A stretch of DNA of 64,000 nucleotides from Nocardia ignorata NBRC 108230 (GTDB taxonomy: Bacteria > Actinomycetota > Actinomycetes > Mycobacteriales > Mycobacteriaceae): positions 160,599 through 224,598 of the forward strand of contig NZ_BDBI01000023.1 in the NCBI RefSeq assembly GCF_001612905.1, read 5' to 3'. The position numbers and the translations under genes are program-made. Of the stretch, positions 60,801 to 64,000 are shown one piece after another (position 1 is the stretch's first letter; each line of letters begins with the position of its first letter). The notes under the pieces are model-generated. The model searched no databases and was not told the origin of the DNA. It saw nothing but the letters and a program-made list of their open reading frames with translations.

Positions 60801-63800
60801 CCAGCAGCGCATGTGGCTGCTCAACCAGCTCGACCCCGACGCGACCGTCTACAACATCCCCGCGGCCATCCGCCTCACCGGCACCCTCGACCTGCCCGCC
60901 CTCGAGGCCGCCGTCCGCGACCTGTTCACCCGCCACGAAGTCTTGCGCACCCGCTACCCGGCGACCCCGCACGATCGGGTCCGGCAGCCTGCGGCGCTCA
61001 CCAGGGGAACCGCCGCCGGGCAACCGGCGACCGGTGCGTCGGTGGATGCCACGGCCGGGCGCGGCGCCGAACGGGAAGGCTGGGACCGGCCCGTGCAGGA
61101 GGTGCTGGCTCCGGGCGCGGTCGACCTCGACCTCACACCTGTACCGGTCACCGCCGACGATGTCCTCGCCGAAGTTCGGTGCACCGCCTCGACCGGGTTC
61201 GATGTCACCGCCGCGCCACCGGTCCGGTTGCGTCTGCTCCGGCTGAGCGCCGACGAACACGTGCTGGTGTTCGTCGCGCATCACATCGCCGCCGACGGCT
61301 TCTCGATGGGCCCACTCACCAGGGACCTGGTGCTCGCCTACACCGCGCGCACCTCGGGTGCCGCGCCCGCGTGGACGCCACTGCCCCTCCAGTACGCCGA
61401 TTACGCGGTGTGGCAACGCGATACGCTCGGCGACGAGGCGGACCCGTCATCGATCGCCGCGAACCAGCTCGCCTACTGGGCCACCGAACTCGCCGACCTC
61501 CCCGACGAGATCGACCTGCCGACCGACCGGCCACGCCCAGCGGTGCAGTCCTTCGCCGGTGGCACAACAGGTTTCGACATCGACGCCGACCTGCACGCCG
61601 GACTCGCCGCACTGGCACGGCGGGAAGGCGTCACCCTGTTCATGGTCGTGCAGGCCGCGCTCGCCACTCTCCTGGCCCGCCTGTCCGACACCGACGATGT
61701 CGCCATCGGCACCCCGATCGCCGGTCGCGGTGCGCGCGAACTCGACGACCTCGTCGGCATGTTCGTCAACACCCTCGTGCTGCGCAGCCGCATCGCGGGC
61801 GACGAACCGTTCACCGCGGTGCTGGCCGCGACCCGCGACACCGACCTGCGCGCCTTCGCCCACGCCGACGTCCCGTTCGAGCGGGTCGTCGACGCGGTCC
61901 AACCAGCCCGCTCGACCAGCAGGCACCCCCTGTTCCAGGTGGCGCTGTCATTCGAGAACCTCGCGCCGGTGACCGTGGAACTGCCCGGTCTCGCCGTGCA
62001 CGCCCTCGACGCCCGCACCGCCGACGCCAAGTTCGACCTGCTGCTCACCGTGCGCGAGCAGCAGCGCAACGGCGGCATGTACGCCGAATTCACCTACGCC
62101 ACCGACCTGTTCGACGAATCGACGGTGCGTACTCTCGGTGCCCGTTTCACCCGCCTGCTGGCAGCCGTCGCCGCGGACCCCACCGCGCCCGTCGGCGATA
62201 TCGACCTGCTCGACGAGCGGGAACTCGCCGCGCAGACGACCTTCGTGGGCCCACCCGCCGCGCCTGCGCGCACCCTCGCCCAGCTCATGGGCGACGCGGT
62301 CCGCGCCAACCCGTCGGGAATCGCCCTGCGCGGCGAAGGACGCGGTTTCACCTACACCGACCTCGACGCGGCCGCCAACCAGTTGGCCCGTGCGCTCATC
62401 GCCCGTGGCGCGGGCCCGGAAGTGCCGGTGGCCGTCGCCATCCGGCGATCGGTGGAATCCGTGCTCGCGCTGTGGGCCATCGCCCGCACCGGCGCGGTGA
62501 TCGTGCCGATCGACCCCGGCTACCCCCTCGACCGGATCGCGCACATGGTCGCTGATTCGGGTGCGACCCTCGGCGTCACCCTGGCCGCCGAACTGGCCGA
62601 CCTGCCCGCGTTGCCCGCCGCCGGTGGCTGGGTGGCGCTCGACGACCGCACGTTCACCGCCGAGGTCGCGGCGAATCCCGGTGTCGGGCTGCGCGAGATC
62701 GAGCTCCTCGGCACCGCGCGCCCGGGCGGCGCGGCGTACATGATCTACACCTCCGGGTCGACCGGTCTGCCCAAGGGCGTCGTGGTCACCCATGCCGGTG
62801 TCGCCAACTTCTGCGCCGAACAGGTCGAGCGCTACCGGCTCGACAAGTCCACGCGCGCCCTGGCATTCGCCTCGCCGTCGTTCGATGCGTCCATGCTGGA
62901 ACTGCTGCTCGCCCTCGGCGGCGCGGGCACGCTCGTCGTCGCGCCGGCCGACAGTGTCGGCGGCACCGACTTGGCCGAACTGATCCGCACGGAAGGAGTC
63001 AGCCATGCCTTCCTCACCCCGACCGTGCTCGCCACCCTCGAGCCCGAGGGGCTACCCGATCTGCGCGTCCTGATCGTCGGCGGCGAGCACCTGCCCGCGG
63101 ACCTCGCTGCTCGCTGGGGCACGCTGCCGCAACGCCGCTTGCACAACGCCTACGGCCCCACCGAGGCGACCATCGCTGCCACGATCAGCGCACCGTTGCA
63201 CGGCACCGACGTGCACATGGGCGGTCCGATCCATGGCATCCGCGCCCTGGTCCTCGACCCCCGTCTGCACCCGGTGCCCGAAGGCACCACCGGTGAGCTC
63301 TACGTGGGCGGTATCCAGCTGGCGCGCGGCTACCATCAGCGCGCGGGCCTCACCGCAGCCCGCTTCGTCGCCGATCCGCACGGTCCGGCCGGTGCCCGCC
63401 TCTACCGCACCGGCGACCTCGTCCGCCGCCGCGGCGACGTGCTGGAATACCTGGGCCGCAACGACTTCCAGGTGAAGATCCGTGGTCTGCGCATCGAACT
63501 CGGCGAGATCGATGCCGTGCTGGCCGCCGCACCCGGCGTCAGCTGGGTCAGCACGATGGGCCGCGACAACGGTGCCGGATCGACCATGCTCGTGTCCTAT
63601 GTGCAAGGCACCGATCTGGAACCGAGCGCACTCACCGCCGCCGCCGCCGAGGCACTGCCGGACTACATGGTGCCCGCCGCCGTCGTCGTACTCGACGAAC
63701 TGCCGCTCACCCCGAGCGGCAAACTCGACCGCCGCGCCCTGCCCGATCCGGTGCTCGGCCGCCGCGAGTTCCGGCCGCCGCGCAGCTCCGCCGAACGCGC

Positions 63801-64000
63801 CGTCGCCCGCGTGATCGGTGAGGTGCTCGGCCACGACCGGGTCGGTGTGGACGACGACTTCTTCGCCCTCGGCGGCGACAGCATCACCGCCATCCAGGTG
63901 GTGTCGCGGGCCGCCGACGCCGGCGTCACCCTGCGCCCGCGCGACCTGTTCGCCGCGCGCACCGTCGGCGCCCTCGCCGAGCGCGCGCAACTCACCGCCG
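51826..64000 (+). CDS. NRPS4: A-T-C-A-T-C-A-T-C-A-T- (3' end outside window)
   Basis: At least 4058 residues, with no stop before the window ends. Carrier serines are at 561, 1789, 2931 and 4019. C-domain motifs are HHITADG (756), HHIAADA (2029; the usual final Gly is Ala) and HHIAADG (3152). A2 (about 1075-1740) contains a low-complexity Gly/Ala/Ser-rich insertion at about 1343-1497. Pocket residues by eye are DALFTGCIVK, DVWDFILVSK (same as NRPS1 A2), DLWTLILVSK and DALFIGAIAK; none assigned. The last carrier reads LGGDSITAIQ, the form usually found before an epimerisation domain, so one may follow outside the window. It starts at GTG 51826 with an A domain, so the NRPS3 C domain should feed it. 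Confidence 0.92.
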   Translation, partial: MTRASRASGTRARQRGKTLPQLLSVAVESNPGGVALSWSDGVSAPVRLTYGELDERANRLARLLIERGVGPEDVVAVGIGRSPESVLAMWAVTKAGAAFLPVDPNYPQARVSHMLADAGAVVGLSMSAAVDRLPGTVEWLCLDDPAVRRAAEEHPGDPVTFADRVRPLRLQHPAYVVYTSGSTGLPKGVVVTHAGLAGYCAEQRAHYGIEPTSRTLHFASPSFDAAVLELLMAVGAGATMVVAPAGILGGAELAEVLRRESVTHMFITTAALASLDPTGLDELAVVTTGGEACPPDLIRRWATGTRRFHDCYGPTETTIVTNISAPLEIGDTVNIGAPLRGVTEYVLDERLVRVPDGMIGELYIAGNGLARGYHRRPALTASRFVTDPFDPAGGRMYRTGDLVRRRPDGAVEFVGRNDFQVKVRGFRIELGEIDTVLTAHESVDFAVTVGHELDNGTTILAAYVHAAPGASIDLDEVLAHARAGLPAHMVPTALTVLETIPLTPVGKLDRAALPAPTLRAAEFRRPSGAMEELVAAVFTDLLHPADPIGADDDFFALGGNSLLATRVAARLGAELSTRVPAGHVFESPTVAGLAALLEPLKGAGGHAPLTRRGRPELIPLSPAQRRMWFLNQFDPNSTAETIPFALRLTGPFDAHALYAALSDLVGRHESLRTWYPVLTAGETADDGVAEGVGHQVILPASEAVPEVLVDSLSEDELPLWLAEFAAKGFDVAAGVPLRVALAELGPRDHVVAIALHHITADGASITPLLRDLLGAYLARRNRSRPSWAPLPVQYADYTLWHRELLGAEDDPDSLAAAQITFWRNTLAALPDRLDLPTDRPRPPVFTGRGAEFGFQIPAAVHTALADLAQRTGTSEFMVVHAALAVLLSRVAHTDDIAIGTPVAGRGARELDDLIGMFVNTLVLRTQVDQRASFLELLRATKRADLAAFAHADLPFERLVELLDPVRSQAHHPLFQVALFFQNLDLPTLRLPGMEVAPVQFGGTVARFDLQLTVVPGTDPAEPMAALFTYATDLFDAESIENLAGRFTRLLSAVTAEPSLRVAEVDLLTDEERHQSIVAWNDTTHPVAPELVLDAYRRAVQAHPSATALVYEGAALTYRQFDERVNALARVLIGAGVGPESLVGLAVRRSPELVIGTYAVLTAGGAYVPLDPDHPADRIAYILDTARPACVLSTRADATALPTGIDVVLIDELGTAGVSVEPVRPEELLAPLHPEHPAYVIFTSGSTGRPKGVLISHAAIHNQLVWMLAKYPLVLGDVYLQKTATTFDVSLWGYFLPLRVGATLLLATPDGHRDPAYLIDLIDTHRVTVTDFVPSMLTVFAAQARAGRPEIESVASASARGEGASGVVVDAAQASAGSGDSAQPRRAPGGLPQRVPGNSAGLRGGPARVATDDAGVASPGLGGSTQSGSGSRQAHGLGGPASTAPSGSVGDRVTRERLLRSALATEPAQEDEPPAWSLRASRTSANPLPGPVDARPASLSTLRDVFVIGEALPPETVDAMAEVCSARLHNLYGPTEAAVSVTYWPARAGERSVPIGLPQWNTRVYVLDERLRPVPPGVAGELYLAGDQLARGYVARPGLTADRFVADPFAADFGGSVTGARMYRTGDLVVWRRPTAGEPQRLDYLGRIDFQVKFRGQRIELGEIETALLASESVSQAVAMVAATELGDQLVAYVVPAPGRAADPDRLLASVSKTLPAYMVPAAITVLDELPLNPSGKLDRKALPAPHFTTRAFRAPATAAEKLVAELYGEVLGRRDIGVDDDFFALGGNSLVATRLVARLGAATGSRIPVRTLFEHPTVAALAATLDPAAVDATADTVSTLGSLDRPAELPLSPAQRRMWFLNRFDQGATGDGTAAYNLPFALRLTGNLDVDALTTALHDVLARHEVLRTVYPDTGDGPIQRILPADEIDLGITVHRIGEPADPFATTKLPIVNAAADAGAPDAAGRPFVRSGGLPAESGSGAELVEQITALASTAFDVTTEVPLRVRLFEVTGADPDAPTEYVLAVVVHHIAADASSMAPLVRDMTTAYLARAAGHAPDWVSLPVQYADYALWQVDRLGAETDPESLAAQQVAFWQAELSGLPDLLELPADRPRPAVASLAGDRVPVRIDADTHAGLARIAQQTGSTVFMVLHTAFAVLLARLAGTADVAVGTPVAGRGERELDDLIGMFVNTVVLRTRYDGSAAFADLLADQRSRDLAAFAAADVPFERLVEVLDPPRSTARHPLFQVGLSFQNVDHATLELPGLRIAPVPADLAVSQFDLHLIVGDGYAEDGSPTGIEGFFTYATDLFDAATVAGFAERLNLLLDAIVRDPARVVGDVDLRTAVERSSEIVSGAADLAMPTGTLADLPASARPEAIALVADLPEGRLELTYAEFEARANRLARHLISLGVGPESLVALALPRSVDLVVAMYAVARSGGAYVPIDPDQPADRTDYILHTAAPICVLSNGFRTDAAPVVRVDHPAVQSADPAPVTDADRRAPLRPENTAYVIFTSGSTGRPKGVAVPHAAVVNQLQWLRAEFETTAADAFLLKTPATFDLSVWEFWSAAVCGGRLMIAAPDRHRDPAYLDALIADADVTTLTAVPSLLDTLVGYWEATAPPLHRILAIGETLPAPLAQRLLNTLPDTRIDNLYGPTEAAVSITDHRVTSADTETVPIGTPEWNSRVYVLDERLRPVPPGVRGELYLGGVQLARGYLRKPALTAERFLADPFQPGARMYRTGDLVIRTPADSASRGELIYLGRTDFQVKVRGFRVEPGEVEAALLALPQVAQAAVLARTDAHYGDRLVAYVVPADSESAAGRAAHFGAAENSVAASAPAIRPELDVAQVKSALRETLPAYLVPESFVVLDALPRTVNGKLDRAALPAPVFESAAFRAPTTPTEQLIAGVYADILGVDDVGADDDFFALGGNSLLATRAAARIAEALNRAVGVRLLFEAPTVTELALRVHRADELSAARPVAGPRPAEVPLSLAQQRMWLLNQLDPDATVYNIPAAIRLTGTLDLPALEAAVRDLFTRHEVLRTRYPATPHDRVRQPAALTRGTAAGQPATGASVDATAGRGAEREGWDRPVQEVLAPGAVDLDLTPVPVTADDVLAEVRCTASTGFDVTAAPPVRLRLLRLSADEHVLVFVAHHIAADGFSMGPLTRDLVLAYTARTSGAAPAWTPLPLQYADYAVWQRDTLGDEADPSSIAANQLAYWATELADLPDEIDLPTDRPRPAVQSFAGGTTGFDIDADLHAGLAALARREGVTLFMVVQAALATLLARLSDTDDVAIGTPIAGRGARELDDLVGMFVNTLVLRSRIAGDEPFTAVLAATRDTDLRAFAHADVPFERVVDAVQPARSTSRHPLFQVALSFENLAPVTVELPGLAVHALDARTADAKFDLLLTVREQQRNGGMYAEFTYATDLFDESTVRTLGARFTRLLAAVAADPTAPVGDIDLLDERELAAQTTFVGPPAAPARTLAQLMGDAVRANPSGIALRGEGRGFTYTDLDAAANQLARALIARGAGPEVPVAVAIRRSVESVLALWAIARTGAVIVPIDPGYPLDRIAHMVADSGATLGVTLAAELADLPALPAAGGWVALDDRTFTAEVAANPGVGLREIELLGTARPGGAAYMIYTSGSTGLPKGVVVTHAGVANFCAEQVERYRLDKSTRALAFASPSFDASMLELLLALGGAGTLVVAPADSVGGTDLAELIRTEGVSHAFLTPTVLATLEPEGLPDLRVLIVGGEHLPADLAARWGTLPQRRLHNAYGPTEATIAATISAPLHGTDVHMGGPIHGIRALVLDPRLHPVPEGTTGELYVGGIQLARGYHQRAGLTAARFVADPHGPAGARLYRTGDLVRRRGDVLEYLGRNDFQVKIRGLRIELGEIDAVLAAAPGVSWVSTMGRDNGAGSTMLVSYVQGTDLEPSALTAAAAEALPDYMVPAAVVVLDELPLTPSGKLDRRALPDPVLGRREFRPPRSSAERAVARVIGEVLGHDRVGVDDDFFALGGDSITAIQVVSRAADAGVTLRPRDLFAARTVGALAERAQLTA
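55852..56316 (+). other. Low-complexity insertion inside NRPS4 second A domain
   Basis: Between DFVPSMLTVFAAQ and LSTLRDVFVIGEALPPE, NRPS4 has about 155 residues rich in Gly, Ala, Ser, Arg and Pro (for example GLGGSTQSGSGSRQAHGLGG). The equivalent A domain of NRPS1 has about six residues there. The insert keeps the reading frame and the flanking A motifs are intact. Confidence 0.8.

Overview
The window is GC-rich, densely coding actinomycete DNA. Several features suggest a mycolic-acid actinomycete of the Nocardia/Rhodococcus type: GTG and TTG starts, many TetR regulators, DUF4236 and SCO5389-type small proteins, FadD/FadE genes and very large NRPS genes. This is inferred from gene content; no rRNA or marker gene is present to settle it.

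Left part (1-4260): the end of an antibiotic-resistance-type ABC-F gene, a decayed CatB/Vat-type acetyltransferase, a 55-residue DUF4236 protein, and a KtrA/KtrB potassium-uptake pair on the minus strand. Next (4465-12761) comes a tight three-gene plus-strand locus: a GNAT acetyltransferase, a single-module fully reducing type I PKS (KS-AT-DH-ER-KR-ACP, no thioesterase), and an alpha-oxoamine synthase whose start overlaps the PKS stop. It looks like a small pathway that builds a reduced acyl chain, releases it by decarboxylative condensation with an amino acid, and possibly N-acylates the product.

Middle part (12900-31000): small regulator/enzyme units followed by housekeeping genes. A TetR gene and an MDR oxidoreductase diverge around two copies of TTAAC-N3-GTTAA. 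An AraC gene diverges from a Baeyer-Villiger-type monooxygenase, which is followed by an alpha/beta hydrolase and a convergent TetR. Three copies of TCTTGR-N7-TCAAGA tie that TetR to the hydrolase and to itself. A sterol-desaturase-family/DoxX pair diverges from another TetR across AATTTAC-N6-GTAAATT. Exonuclease III, a tRNA-Arg(CCT), FadE, FadD, an SCO5389-type protein, a nitronate monooxygenase and a secreted M23 peptidase with a structured leader complete this part.

Right part (31131-64000, running off the end): four giant NRPS genes in one direction. NRPS1 (A-T-C-A-T-C) feeds naturally into NRPS2 (A-T-C-A-T-TE). NRPS3 (A-T-C-A-T-C) feeds naturally into NRPS4 (A-T-C-A-T-C-A-T-C-A-T, continuing). 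The locus looks like a duplicated pair of genes. NRPS1 and NRPS3 both end in a homologous, degenerate adenylation-domain stub lacking the ATP-binding motif, exactly where the chain must pass to the next protein. NRPS4 carries a low-complexity insertion of roughly 150 residues in its second A domain. The second adenylation domain of NRPS3 has a threonine-type pocket; the other substrates cannot be assigned with confidence.
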